Shown here: positions 50,839 through 59,340 of the stretch, in pieces
Layout: each line of letters starts with the position of its first letter
Position numbering within the stretch: position 1 is the stretch's first letter
DNA from: Candidatus Fraserbacteria bacterium
GTDB lineage: Bacteria > Bipolaricaulota > Bipolaricaulia > RBG-16-55-9 > JAJCYT01
Assembly: GCA_029262795.1 (NCBI GenBank)
Contig: JAJCYT010000017.1
Location: forward strand, 46,229-110,228
Reading direction: 5' to 3'
DNA length: 64,000 nucleotides
Position numbers and translations under genes: made by a program
Notes under the pieces: model-generated
The model's database searches: none
What the model was told of the DNA's origin: nothing
The model's input: only the letters and a program-made list of their open reading frames with translations

Positions 50839-52353
50839 TTAGGTCGCACAAATATTACGTAAGTCTGCAGGGGATACAGGGTCATTGATCTGATTGCCGC
50901 TGCATAGCGATAGGCTGGAACTCCCATCCAAACCCAGCCCAAAAGAGCTGTTGCCTGAAATGATGTTGTCACTGAGTTCGGCAACGCTCCCAAATAAAAT
51001 CAATACGCCATCCTGATTGCCTTGAACAATATTGTTAAGAATAGAAATGTCGATCGAGTTTTGCAGAAAAATACCTGCAGCCTGTGAGCCACGATTGTTG
51101 CTAAGAACCAGATTGTCTGAAACCGTCGAATCTGCTCCATCGACCAACAAAATGCCGATTCGGTTGTTGGAAACCGTGTTTGAATTGATATTGATCCTGG
51201 CATTGAAAGAAAAAACACCGAATTCATTATTTGAAATCTGGTTGTTGCTTAGCGTGATATCCAAGCTGTTGCGGATCAAGACACCGCGTTCAGATATGCT
51301 AAGCCCATCAATAACCACGTCCGATGCATTTTCAATCACCAGTGCAGAAAGATTGTTGTTTGGGTCGCCAATCAATGTAACCTCAGCTCCGGGCGATGTG
51401 GTCAACCGAACGGGTTTTTCGATGAATACAGTTTCTTCATAAACCCCTGCAGCCAACTCAATGGTGCTGCCAATCGGGGCGGCGATGAGGGCATCCTGAA
51501 TACGTTCAAAATCCTGAGGCACACGCAAAGTGTCAGCTTCGAACTGAGGCAGTGTCTTTAATAGTGGACTGTTACGTGCAATTTCACACTGCGATGAGGT
51601 GAGTCGGCGGTTGCCAAGCCCACCGAGGTTGATGGAAGGGAACATGAGGTTGCTGGTCTCGTCGTCGGTTTCTTCTAAACCGTCTTCATCGGTGTGCAAC
51701 AGCCCTAAATTGTGCCCCCATTCATGAGCGATTACAGTCACACCCGCGGGATTATTAATGTCTATCAGGGTTCGATAGGTGGCTGTGGAATGCCTGCCAT
51801 TTAGTTGACCAATTGCAAGGACGCCGCTTTCTCCATCGGAAGTCAGACTTGCGCCCACCACAAACATGGTGAGGTGTGGTCCTTGAGTAAACAAATCAAA
51901 TGGGGCGGGTTGGCCTTGTGGTTGGACGGTAAACAGTGCAAATTCATTCAAAAAAGAAAGAGGATTGTTCAACTCTAAAAACTTTTCTCGACCATCTCCA
52001 CCAAAAGGATCAAGCATATTACGATCTGGTCGCAATGGAGAAATTAGCAATTCAGGGCGAAGCACTTTAACCGTTGCCAATTCAAAGGAGATGTTGCACT
52101 GAGAGTAAATTTGATTCAAAATAATCAAAATGTTCAGATCGAAAATCTGTGGCAGTACAGGATCAATTTCGCCCACCGGATCGGTATCACCATTAAAAGT
52201 TGCATTGGCAACCAAATCTGTCACACCATCGTCGATGACCAGGAAATTAACGCGGACCAGAATGTTTTCATTCTGAGCTATAGTCGTTATAGAAACCGAT
52301 ACGATACTGGATAAAATGATGATAACAAGAAAGGCAGTTTTGCCAAAGCGCAT
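50839..52353 (-). CDS. Exported metzincin-like protease with beta-helix domain
   Basis: About 504 aa. Signal peptide FGKTAFLVIIILSSIVSVSI. Residues about 30-270 are a reprolysin-type zinc protease domain with HEWGHNLGLLH (210-220: HExxHxxGxxH), followed by a Met-turn candidate in ETSNLMFPSI. From about 285 the text IQDALIAAPIGSTIELAAGVYEETVFI opens a right-handed parallel beta-helix (NosD/pectate-lyase-like) with Asn ladders such as NNQISNNEFG and SNNRIGILL up to the end. The fusion is a secreted protease with a probable carbohydrate- or surface-binding module. Start at 52353 has AAAAAGGAGCCAC. Confidence 0.85.
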   Translation of the reverse strand: MRFGKTAFLVIIILSSIVSVSITTIAQNENILVRVNFLVIDDGVTDLVANATFNGDTDPVGEIDPVLPQIFDLNILIILNQIYSQCNISFELATVKVLRPELLISPLRPDRNMLDPFGGDGREKFLELNNPLSFLNEFALFTVQPQGQPAPFDLFTQGPHLTMFVVGASLTSDGESGVLAIGQLNGRHSTATYRTLIDINNPAGVTVIAHEWGHNLGLLHTDEDGLEETDDETSNLMFPSINLGGLGNRRLTSSQCEIARNSPLLKTLPQFEADTLRVPQDFERIQDALIAAPIGSTIELAAGVYEETVFIEKPVRLTTSPGAEVTLIGDPNNNLSALVIENASDVVIDGLSISERGVLIRNSLDITLSNNQISNNEFGVFSFNARININSNTVSNNRIGILLVDGADSTVSDNLVLSNNRGSQAAGIFLQNSIDISILNNIVQGNQDGVLILFGSVAELSDNIISGNSSFGLGLDGSSSLSLCSGNQINDPVSPADLRNICAT

Positions 52354-52528
52354 GTGGCTCCTTTTTGAACGAATTGATCCTCTGATTTTATACAAATATT
52401 ATTGTAAGCCTACCACCGACAAAGAGGCAAAATCGTCACTTGCGTTGGATTCGACTTGTGTTCTATATTAAATTTGGGACATTAAAAATTCTTTTATTGA
52501 TGACAAATTTATTTAAGGGATGGTTATT

Positions 52529-54463
52529 TTGAACAACGTTTTTCAACCCAGCTATCGAGACGCAGACAAAGCGCATATCGGCAGTATGGATCAGTATCAC
52601 AAGCTTTATGAACAATCGATCCAGGACAACGAAGGCTTTTGGGCTGAACAGGCTGAGCGTCTTCATTGGTACAAAAAATGGGACACAATCAAAGAAGTGG
52701 ACTACACCAAAGCGGCCATTAAGTGGTACGAAGGTGGGCAGCTCAATGTGTCCTACAATTGCATTGACCGTCATATTGAAGCGGGTCACGGTGATCAGAC
52801 TGCGTTGATTTGGGAAGGTAACAATCCTGATGAAGATAGATCATTGACTTACAATGATCTGCTCAGCGAAGTCTCCAAGTTCGCCAATGTGCTGAAAGCC
52901 CACGGTGTGCGAAAGGGAGATCGGGTTTGTATCTACATGCAGATGATCCCTGAATTGGCGATTGCGATGCTGGCCTGCACGCGTATCGGGGCGGTTCACT
53001 CCATCGTGTTTGGGGCGTTTTCATCAGATGCACTTCGAGATCGAATCAATGATTCTTCCTGCAAAGTGTTGATCACGCAGGACACAGGTGTTCGAGGGAC
53101 GAAGCAGGATATTCCGATGAAGGTGCATGGAGATCATGCGGTGGCCAAAACGCCTTCGATTGAACACATTATCGTTGTAAAGCGAACGGGTGCAGACGTC
53201 GAGATGCAGAATGGACGCGACCTTTGGTGGCATGAGGAAATGGAAAAGGTCGATTCAAACTGTGACCCTGAACACATGGGTGCTGAAGATCCTTTATTCA
53301 TTCTCTACACTTCTGGTTCAACCGGGCAGCCCAAAGGCGTGATGCACACCACGGGCGGGTATTTGGTCTACGCCTCGATGACACATCATTACGTGTTTGA
53401 CTATCAACCCGGAGATATTTATTGGTGTACAGCAGATATCGGCTGGGTTACGGGCCACTCCTACATCGTTTATGGGCCATTGTCCAATCGAGCCACCACC
53501 ATCATGTTTGAAGGGGTGCCAAACTATCCTGACTTTGGTCGCTTCTGGCAGGTGTGTGAAAAACACAAGGTCAATATTTTTTACACTGCACCAACAGCGT
53601 TGCGTGCCTTGATGCGTGAAGGTGATGATTTTGTCACCAAGCATGATCGTTCGAGCATCAAGCTGCTTGGCACCGTTGGCGAACCGATCAAAGAGCCGGA
53701 ATGGACATGGTATTACAACGTGGTGGGTGAACAAAATTGCCCCATCGTTGATACGTGGTGGCAGACGGAAACGGGGGGCATTCTCATCACCCCACTGCCA
53801 GCCTGCACGCCGCTTAAACCAGGATCTGCTACTTATCCATTCTTTGGCATTCAGCCTGTGATTCTCACGCCGGAAGGTGAAGAAATTGATGGCAATCCAG
53901 CCGAAGGTCTTTTGGCGATCAAAGACTCTTGGCCAGGACAGATGCGCACAATCTATGGAGATCATAAACGATTCTTCGACACTTACTTCGCCATGTTCCG
54001 TAATTATTATTTCACAGGCGACGGGGCCAAGCGCGATGAAGATGGCTGTTACTGGATCACTGGCCGAGTGGACGATGTGTTGAATGTGTCCGGGCATCGA
54101 CTTGGTACTGCCGAAGTTGAAGGCGCTATTGGTGCACATGAAGCTGTGGCCGAAGCTGCTGTGGTGGGATTTCCTCACGACATTAAAGGCCAGGGCATTT
54201 ATGCTTTTGTGACTTTGATGGCAGGGGTGGAAGCCAACGATGATATTCTTGGCGGCATCAAACAAAAGGTGCGCGACTTGATTGGCCCACATGCCACGCC
54301 GGATAAAATTCAATTTGCGCCTGCGTTACCAAAAACACGCTCTGGTAAAATCATGCGTCGTATTCTGAGAAAGATCGGCGAAAATGAACTGGACAGTTTG
54401 GGCGACACATCCACGCTGGCCGAACCGGCTGTGGTCGATGATTTGGTGAAAAACCGAAAATAG
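52529..54463 (+). CDS. acs: Acetyl-CoA synthetase
   Basis: A 644-aa AMP-forming acetate-CoA ligase. [19 protein letters not shown] is the P-loop (A3), [15 protein letters not shown] the A5 motif, [20 protein letters not shown] the hinge with Asp, and [16 protein letters not shown] the C-terminal active-site Lys, which is the usual site of regulatory acetylation. Acs makes acetyl-CoA from acetate for the citrate synthase encoded at 7447. The TTG at 52529 is preferred to the ATG at 52520, which overlaps the SD AAGGGATGG. It has its own strong terminator. Confidence 0.95.
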   Translation: MNNVFQPSYRDADKAHIGSMDQYHKLYEQSIQDNEGFWAEQAERLHWYKKWDTIKEVDYTKAAIKWYEGGQLNVSYNCIDRHIEAGHGDQTALIWEGNNPDEDRSLTYNDLLSEVSKFANVLKAHGVRKGDRVCIYMQMIPELAIAMLACTRIGAVHSIVFGAFSSDALRDRINDSSCKVLITQDTGVRGTKQDIPMKVHGDHAVAKTPSIEHIIVVKRTGADVEMQNGRDLWWHEEMEKVDSNCDPEHMGAEDPLFILYTSGSTGQPKGVMHTTGGYLVYASMTHHYVFDYQPGDIYWCTADIGWVTGHSYIVYGPLSNRATTIMFEGVPNYPDFGRFWQVCEKHKVNIFYTAPTALRALMREGDDFVTKHDRSSIKLLGTVGEPIKEPEWTWYYNVVGEQNCPIVDTWWQTETGGILITPLPACTPLKPGSATYPFFGIQPVILTPEGEEIDGNPAEGLLAIKDSWPGQMRTIYGDHKRFFDTYFAMFRNYYFTGDGAKRDEDGCYWITGRVDDVLNVSGHRLGTAEVEGAIGAHEAVAEAAVVGFPHDIKGQGIYAFVTLMAGVEANDDILGGIKQKVRDLIGPHATPDKIQFAPALPKTRSGKIMRRILRKIGENELDSLGDTSTLAEPAVVDDLVKNRK

Positions 54464-54491
54464 AAATTTGATCTGGGAAATGTTTTAGGTG

Positions 54492-54518
54492 AAAGGGAGG
54501 CGAATTTCGCCTCCCTTT
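54492..54518 (+). terminator. Intrinsic terminator of acs
   Basis: AAAGGGAGGCGA (54492-54503) pairs with TCGCCTCCCTTT (54507-54518) over a 3-base loop; TTCTTTTT follows. It also separates the convergent 5'-nucleotidase gene ending at 54535. Confidence 0.9.
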
Positions 54519-54534
54519 TCTTTTTAATAAAAAC

Positions 54535-55959
54535 TTATCTTGGGGTGGGGTCCAAGTGGTTTTCCAAAGGGTTTTCTGGCGTGGTGTTTAAGGTGAGCAG
54601 CAAATCAATCAATGGCACACGCCAATTGATGTTGGTGTCCACACCTTGATCCTGAGGAAATCGGAAGCCACTGCCGCCTTCGAACATAAAGTCCGTGACC
54701 AACACGTTGTAAACAAGTTCATCTTCAATGCGTGTGCCATCGGGGAAACGTGCCGGCCCGATGGTGGTAATGCCGCCCACAGTGGGGCCGCAACAACGGA
54801 TATTGTCAATCAATTGTTCACCTGTGAGGGTGACCTCAACAATGTTGTTGTCAAACGGCAAAACACCAAGAATATCCCCTCGGGTGATTGGCCCTGCCGG
54901 GATTTCCTGACGGAAGCCACCCACGTTGGTCATGGCCACATCGGCACTGGGGAAGGCCACCAGCCAGGCATCGGTCAACAGATTCATCAACACATTGGAT
55001 CGATGTGGGAGGCCATTTTCGGTATAACCAATGACTTCAGACAAGGCTTCATCCGTGAGCGTACGCCAACGTGAAACAATTTCGGCCACTTGAGGATCAG
55101 GCGCGTTGCCGATATTCAAGTGGGTGCTGGTTTCGATATCCATCAACTGATGGGTTTCAGCATCCAGTGACAATTCAACCTGGGCATAAGATCGTAAGGA
55201 GCTTCCTCCGGAAATCACAGCCACACCTTCATCAACTGTGGCGCTAAATTCGTTACAGTGACCGCCGCCCAACATTGCGATTTCTAATTCGGCAGCCAAC
55301 GACACCAACGCACCCAGTGCGTTTAAACACACATGTGAAATGACCAACAGTAATTCTGCCCCTTGCGCTTTGAGTTCGGGCACGGCGGCGTTGAGCGCAG
55401 CGGTGTAAGGCAAAAACTCAAACTGCGACACATGACGTGGGTGTGCCACCGTGGGCGTTTCGATTAATGAAAGTCCGATGATGCCAATGTTGATGCCATT
55501 AAACTCCATCATCGTGTAGGGTTGAACAAACTCTGGGATATTGCCTGTTTCCCGATCAATCAGGTTTGAGGAAAGAAATGGAAAGCTGGATTCCTGCGCG
55601 CGAAGTGTCAACACATCTGCGCCAAAGTCGAACTCGTGATTGCCAACTGCCGCAGCAGAATAGCCCATTGCGTTCATCACTTCGACCATCGATTCGCCTT
55701 CGTGCCAGGTGGACACATCCGGCCCCGTCCACATATCGCCACCGCTGAGAATAAGGGTGCGTTCGCCGAATCCAGGCAAGGTCTGCCACAGACCCAACAT
55801 CTCGGCTGCGCCGCCGCCATCGTCATTTGATTCCATCCAGCCATGTTCATCGTTGGTGTACAAAATGGTGATTTGTATCAACTCCGATGTGCTGGGCTGA
55901 AACGCCGCAATTGAAAAGACTGCAAACAAAATGAGAACTAAGATTTTTAATTTAGCCAT
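54535..55959 (-). CDS. Exported 5'-nucleotidase/UshA-like metallophosphoesterase
   Basis: A 474-aa secreted phosphoesterase. Signal peptide KLKILVLILFAVFSIAAFQP. The catalytic domain (25-300) has ILYTNDEHGWME, LSGGDMWTGP, AVGNHEFDFG and ISHVCLN with GGGHC, the five metal-binding blocks of calcineurin-like 5'-nucleotidases; the usual GHTH at the last position is replaced by GGHCNEF. The C-terminal 5'-nucleotidase domain includes LPFDNNIVEVTLTGEQL. It releases phosphate and nucleosides outside the cell. Missing SD and a -10 five bases before the ATG suggest leaderless translation. Confidence 0.9.
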   Translation of the reverse strand: MAKLKILVLILFAVFSIAAFQPSTSELIQITILYTNDEHGWMESNDDGGGAAEMLGLWQTLPGFGERTLILSGGDMWTGPDVSTWHEGESMVEVMNAMGYSAAAVGNHEFDFGADVLTLRAQESSFPFLSSNLIDRETGNIPEFVQPYTMMEFNGINIGIIGLSLIETPTVAHPRHVSQFEFLPYTAALNAAVPELKAQGAELLLVISHVCLNALGALVSLAAELEIAMLGGGHCNEFSATVDEGVAVISGGSSLRSYAQVELSLDAETHQLMDIETSTHLNIGNAPDPQVAEIVSRWRTLTDEALSEVIGYTENGLPHRSNVLMNLLTDAWLVAFPSADVAMTNVGGFRQEIPAGPITRGDILGVLPFDNNIVEVTLTGEQLIDNIRCCGPTVGGITTIGPARFPDGTRIEDELVYNVLVTDFMFEGGSGFRFPQDQGVDTNINWRVPLIDLLLTLNTTPENPLENHLDPTPR

Positions 55960-55964
55960 AAAGC

Positions 55965-55995
55965 ATTATAGATGATCAGGGTTTATCCTTGTCAA
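55965..55995 (-). promoter_or_regulatory. Predicted leaderless promoter of the 5'-nucleotidase gene
   Basis: Minus strand: perfect TTGACA (55995-55990), 19-base spacer, perfect TATAAT (55970-55965), then five bases to the ATG. Transcription would begin at the start codon. The spacer is two bases longer than ideal. Confidence 0.6.
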
Positions 55996-56166
55996 CTCGG
56001 AAAAGGTTGACATTTTCGGCTGAGCAGATTATGTTCAATCATAATCAACATCGAAAGGTCAGTGACGATGATACTGTAAATGAGTTTTTCTAAAGATTAG
56101 GTGTTGTTGTCGGATCAATTTAATTGATCTGTTTGTTTTATCTTTACTCATTTACAAGGAGTTCTT

Positions 56167-57117
56167 TTGACCTTTACCATTCGTGAATTTATCTCTGCTG
56201 ATTACGCTGCCATCACCAAGATTTTTCAACTGATCCAACCTGAAGATGGATGGGAAGAATCTGACTTTCGTGATGAAGACACCACTCGACCCGACCATTG
56301 CAAACATCAAAAATGGGTGGCCGAAGTGGATGACAAGGTCGTTGGTGTGTCACTTTATGATCAACGGGCGAACACCTTTGATCCAAAAAAATTCTGGCTT
56401 GATGGTGGCGTTCTACCTGAGTATCGAAAACAAGGCATCGGTACTGCATTGTTGGATCAAATTTTCAAAGATCTTGTGCCTCTTGACCCTAAAGAAGTGA
56501 TTACGGCTGCGGGAGAAAACACGCCTGATGTTATCAAGTTTTTAGAAAAAAGAGGGTTTGAAACTTTTAACCATGTGTGGGAGTCCCACCTCAACTTGGA
56601 TGCGTATGATCCAACACCTTATGAAGGGCTGTTGGATCAATTGAACGGCGAGGGCATCACCTTCAAAACCTACAGCGAGCTTGTTGATTCCGAAAACCAT
56701 CATGAAAAACTCTATAATTTGTGGTCAATCACAAAGCAGGATGAACCTACCGTGTTTGGTGTGGTTACCAAAATTGAGTTTGAGCACTTCGTTAAAACCC
56801 GTTTGGCAGGAAATAATTTTGATCCCGATGGGTATTTCGTGGCATTAGATGGCAATGATTATGTGGCGTTTTCAAATTTCTGGGGCAGCAAGCCAGGTGA
56901 GTATATTTCCATTGGATTTACCGGCACACATCCTGATTATCGAGGCCGAGGTCTTGCCACAGCGTTAAAGGTGATCGGCAACGAGTATGCAATATCCAAA
57001 GGATTCAAGCAGGTTCGCACATCCAACAACTCGGTCAACGCACCCATGTTGGCCGTCAATGTGAGGATGGGGTTTGATCGTCAACCTGCGATTGTGGTGT
57101 TGAAGCGGCTGTTTTAG
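56167..57117 (+). CDS. Protein with two GNAT acetyltransferase domains
   Basis: A 316-aa protein. Domain 1 (about 1-150) has LDGGVLPEYRKQGIGTALLDQ and domain 2 (about 165-316) SIGFTGTHPDYRGRGLATALK, each a complete acetyl-CoA-binding R/Q-x-x-G-x-G/A loop. Two-domain GNATs include mycothiol synthase and aminoglycoside or Eis-like relatives; this has the MshD-like layout but no proof of that function. Start is TTG at 56167 with AAGGAG six bases ahead. The 3' end overlaps the convergent DUF6498 gene by 62 bases. Confidence 0.87.
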   Translation: MTFTIREFISADYAAITKIFQLIQPEDGWEESDFRDEDTTRPDHCKHQKWVAEVDDKVVGVSLYDQRANTFDPKKFWLDGGVLPEYRKQGIGTALLDQIFKDLVPLDPKEVITAAGENTPDVIKFLEKRGFETFNHVWESHLNLDAYDPTPYEGLLDQLNGEGITFKTYSELVDSENHHEKLYNLWSITKQDEPTVFGVVTKIEFEHFVKTRLAGNNFDPDGYFVALDGNDYVAFSNFWGSKPGEYISIGFTGTHPDYRGRGLATALKVIGNEYAISKGFKQVRTSNNSVNAPMLAVNVRMGFDRQPAIVVLKRLF

Positions 57118-57751
57118 CCTGAGATCTGGCTCTCTCTTTGAGATGCGTGATAATATCCACCCCAATTTTTAGGGCAATCATCAACAATAAGGCAAGCAAA
57201 GGTTCATTCATAAACTGAACCGCAAATGCTCCGAAGATGATGGTGACATGCACCACGAAGATGCGGAGGTAGGGTTGGCCCATCTGATTTTGCAGGTTGG
57301 TTTTTAAGTATTCTTTTTTGCCAAGGAAGTTATAGAAAAACGAAATGCCATGGCTGAGCATCAACGCTATGATCGGGCTAACCATATCTCCAAAAATGGT
57401 GACAGGCACTTCCAATCCTTGACGTTGTTGGTCCATGCCAAACAACACCAGAATAAAAATGCCGTGACCAAACATAAAACTGCCGTAATGGATGGCGAAA
57501 AAAATCATGTAAAACAGTGCAGAAAAAAGGCCAGTGACACGGTTGGTTGAATTCATCAGGCCGACGACAAAAAGCTTTGCCAAATTCCAAACGCCGATGA
57601 CCAGATTTTCCATCCAGTACAGGATGATGATCGACATTAAATCCCATCCCCACCAAAGCACGCCGAACAAGGGAATGGTATTGGCAAGCAATAAAAACCA
57701 AACGGACAATGGCAATCGGCTAATTTGCGTGGGCTTGATAATATTATTCAT
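57056..57751 (-). CDS. DUF6498-type membrane protein
   Basis: A 231-aa protein with about six membrane helices. LWWGWDLMSIIILYWMENLVIGVWNLAKL and the HYGSFMFGHGIFI segment are the conserved features of this uncharacterised family. Start at 57751 fits the family N-terminus (a short polar leader then SVWFLLLANTIPLF); the SD is weak. It is divergent from the MFS gene and shares its promoter region. Convergent overlap with the GNAT gene is long (62 bases), so the last 20 residues could be an extension peculiar to this genome. Confidence 0.78.
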   Translation of the reverse strand: MNNIIKPTQISRLPLSVWFLLLANTIPLFGVLWWGWDLMSIIILYWMENLVIGVWNLAKLFVVGLMNSTNRVTGLFSALFYMIFFAIHYGSFMFGHGIFILVLFGMDQQRQGLEVPVTIFGDMVSPIIALMLSHGISFFYNFLGKKEYLKTNLQNQMGQPYLRIFVVHVTIIFGAFAVQFMNEPLLALLLMIALKIGVDIITHLKERARSQAKTAASTPQSQVDDQTPSSH

Positions 57752-57760
57752 ATTTTCAAC

Positions 57761-57789
57761 TTGACGAGATTTGAAAATTCGCGTACAAC
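57761..57789 (+). promoter_or_regulatory. Predicted leaderless promoter of the MFS gene
   Basis: TTGACG (57761-57766), 17-base spacer, TACAAC (57784-57789). Seven bases further is 57796, the A of the ATG. There is no SD in the intervening CTCGCC. Confidence 0.55.
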
Positions 57790-57795
57790 TCGCCC

Positions 57796-58986
57796 ATGAC
57801 CCAAAGTGTAGAGCAACAATCCACTCAAGCCAACCAAGCGTTAATTTTCGTTTCCCTTGCCGTTTTTCTTGCCACATCCACTTGGTTTTCCGGCACAGCA
57901 GCCACGCTCAACCTGAAACAGGCGTGGCAGTTGAGTGATGTTCAAAGTGCTTGGCTGACGATTTCCGTGCAACTTGGATTCATCACTGGAACGTTTCTTT
58001 ATGCCATCTTGAATTTAGCAGATGTATTTAACGCTCGCCGTGTGTTTTTCGTGTCTGCTTTGCTGGCTGCGTTGTTCAACACGGGGTTTGCGTTCATCTC
58101 ACAAGAATTGACGATTGCCCTTGTCTTTCGGTTTTTGACTGGTGTGACTTTGGCTGGTGTTTACCCTGTCGGCATGAAGATTGTGGCGTCTTGGTTTCAG
58201 TCTGGTCTTGGTTGGCGACTTGGTGTGATGGTCGGCGCATTGACGCTGGGAACGGCAACACCCTTCTTTATGCAGGCCCTGGACACTGATTTTGAGTGGC
58301 GCTGGCTGGTGGCATCAGCGTCAATCGCTTCTGCTGTTGGTGCAATGATTATGACTGGTTTGGTGAAAGATGGCCCATTTTTGCCAAAGAAAGCTGTGTT
58401 CAATGCAGGCATGATGTTCAAGGTGTTTCAACATCCACCATTTCGCCATACAGCCTTTGGGTACTTTGGCCATATGTGGGAGCTTTATGCGTTTTGGTCA
58501 CTTATTTCATTTTATCTCGCGGCCAATTTAGAAAATTTTACAGAATTACAGGGCAGCTTGGCATGGATGGTCTTTTCAGTGATTGGGATAGGCACGTTGG
58601 GATGCGTGTTCGGCGGTTGGGTTTCACGCAAAGTGGGTGAACGTCGAGTGGCTTTAACCTCGTTATTTATTAGTGCGATTCTGTGTTTGCTCTCTGGATT
58701 TATCTTCTCCTGGTCACCTGTCATTCTGATGCCATTATTATTGATCTGGGGGTTTTTTGTGATTGCAGACTCGCCGCAGTTTTCCGCTTTAGCCGCTCAA
58801 CATGCCCCAAAGGAATACATTGGTACGGCATTAACCATTCAAAATGGGATTGGATTCGCCATTACCGTGGGTTCCATTCAACTGTTGCCATTGATTGCTG
58901 ATTCCGTGGGCTGGCAATGGGCATTTTTGTTTTTGGCTCCAGGTCCGTTGTTGGGCATTTACTTCACCAGAAAACTCAAGAGATAG
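57796..58986 (+). CDS. MFS transporter
   Basis: A 396-aa, 12-helix major facilitator protein. VFLATSTWFSGTAATLNLKQ is the first helix region seen in cyanate/nitrate and bacteriochlorophyll-cluster-like MFS transporters, LNLADVFNARRVFFVSALL is the motif-A loop in altered form, and VYPVGMKIVASWFQ the helix-5 region. Substrate unknown. It is monocistronic, followed by tRNA-Gly. No SD, see the leaderless promoter. Confidence 0.87.
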   Translation: MTQSVEQQSTQANQALIFVSLAVFLATSTWFSGTAATLNLKQAWQLSDVQSAWLTISVQLGFITGTFLYAILNLADVFNARRVFFVSALLAALFNTGFAFISQELTIALVFRFLTGVTLAGVYPVGMKIVASWFQSGLGWRLGVMVGALTLGTATPFFMQALDTDFEWRWLVASASIASAVGAMIMTGLVKDGPFLPKKAVFNAGMMFKVFQHPPFRHTAFGYFGHMWELYAFWSLISFYLAANLENFTELQGSLAWMVFSVIGIGTLGCVFGGWVSRKVGERRVALTSLFISAILCLLSGFIFSWSPVILMPLLLIWGFFVIADSPQFSALAAQHAPKEYIGTALTIQNGIGFAITVGSIQLLPLIADSVGWQWAFLFLAPGPLLGIYFTRKLKR

Positions 58987-59013
58987 GCATAAGGTTGGCA
59001 TCTGTTCATCAGG

Positions 59014-59042
59014 TTGACGAATCCACCTCTGTTTTTTATAAT
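59014..59042 (+). promoter_or_regulatory. Promoter of tRNA-Gly
   Basis: TTGACG (59014-59019), 17-base spacer, perfect TATAAT (59037-59042). Transcription would start about nine bases ahead of the mature tRNA. Confidence 0.75.
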
Positions 59043-59057
59043 ACGCGCACTTTCAAT

Positions 59058-59133
59058 GCGGGAGTAGCTCAATTGGTAGAGCGTTGGCTTGCCATGCCAA
59101 AGGTTGGGAGTTCAAATCTCCTCTCCCGCTCCA
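59058..59133 (+). tRNA. tRNA-Gly (anticodon GCC)
   Basis: Cloverleaf: acceptor GCGGGAG / CTCCCGC, D arm GCTC-AATTGGTA-GAGC, anticodon stem TTGGC / GCCAA with loop TTGCCAT (GCC at 59091-59093), variable AGGTT, T arm GGGAG-TTCAAAT-CTCCT, discriminator T and encoded CCA. The following 207 bases up to 59340 are A+T-rich and show nothing else. Confidence 0.96.
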
Positions 59134-59340
59134 AGACGATTTTCGTTATATCTTCTCATGAAGTGGTCGTTGACTTCTTTAAATTCTGATTCTCAATTAT
59201 AAATTTAAGTTTTTTTAGGTTCTGTTAGAAATGAGTTGTACATCCACCCAAAAACGTCCGAAGAAAATCTAATCAAATCTAAAAATATTTCGAATCAGTA
59301 GGGGAAAATACAAACAGAATGCAGATTAATTTTACAGCTA

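Noticed and set aside
53318-54313. 331-codon open frame antisense to acs on the minus strand
   Set aside because: It lies wholly within the acs coding region, has no SD, no domain motif and a His/Cys-rich composition typical of a reverse-complement shadow of a real gene.
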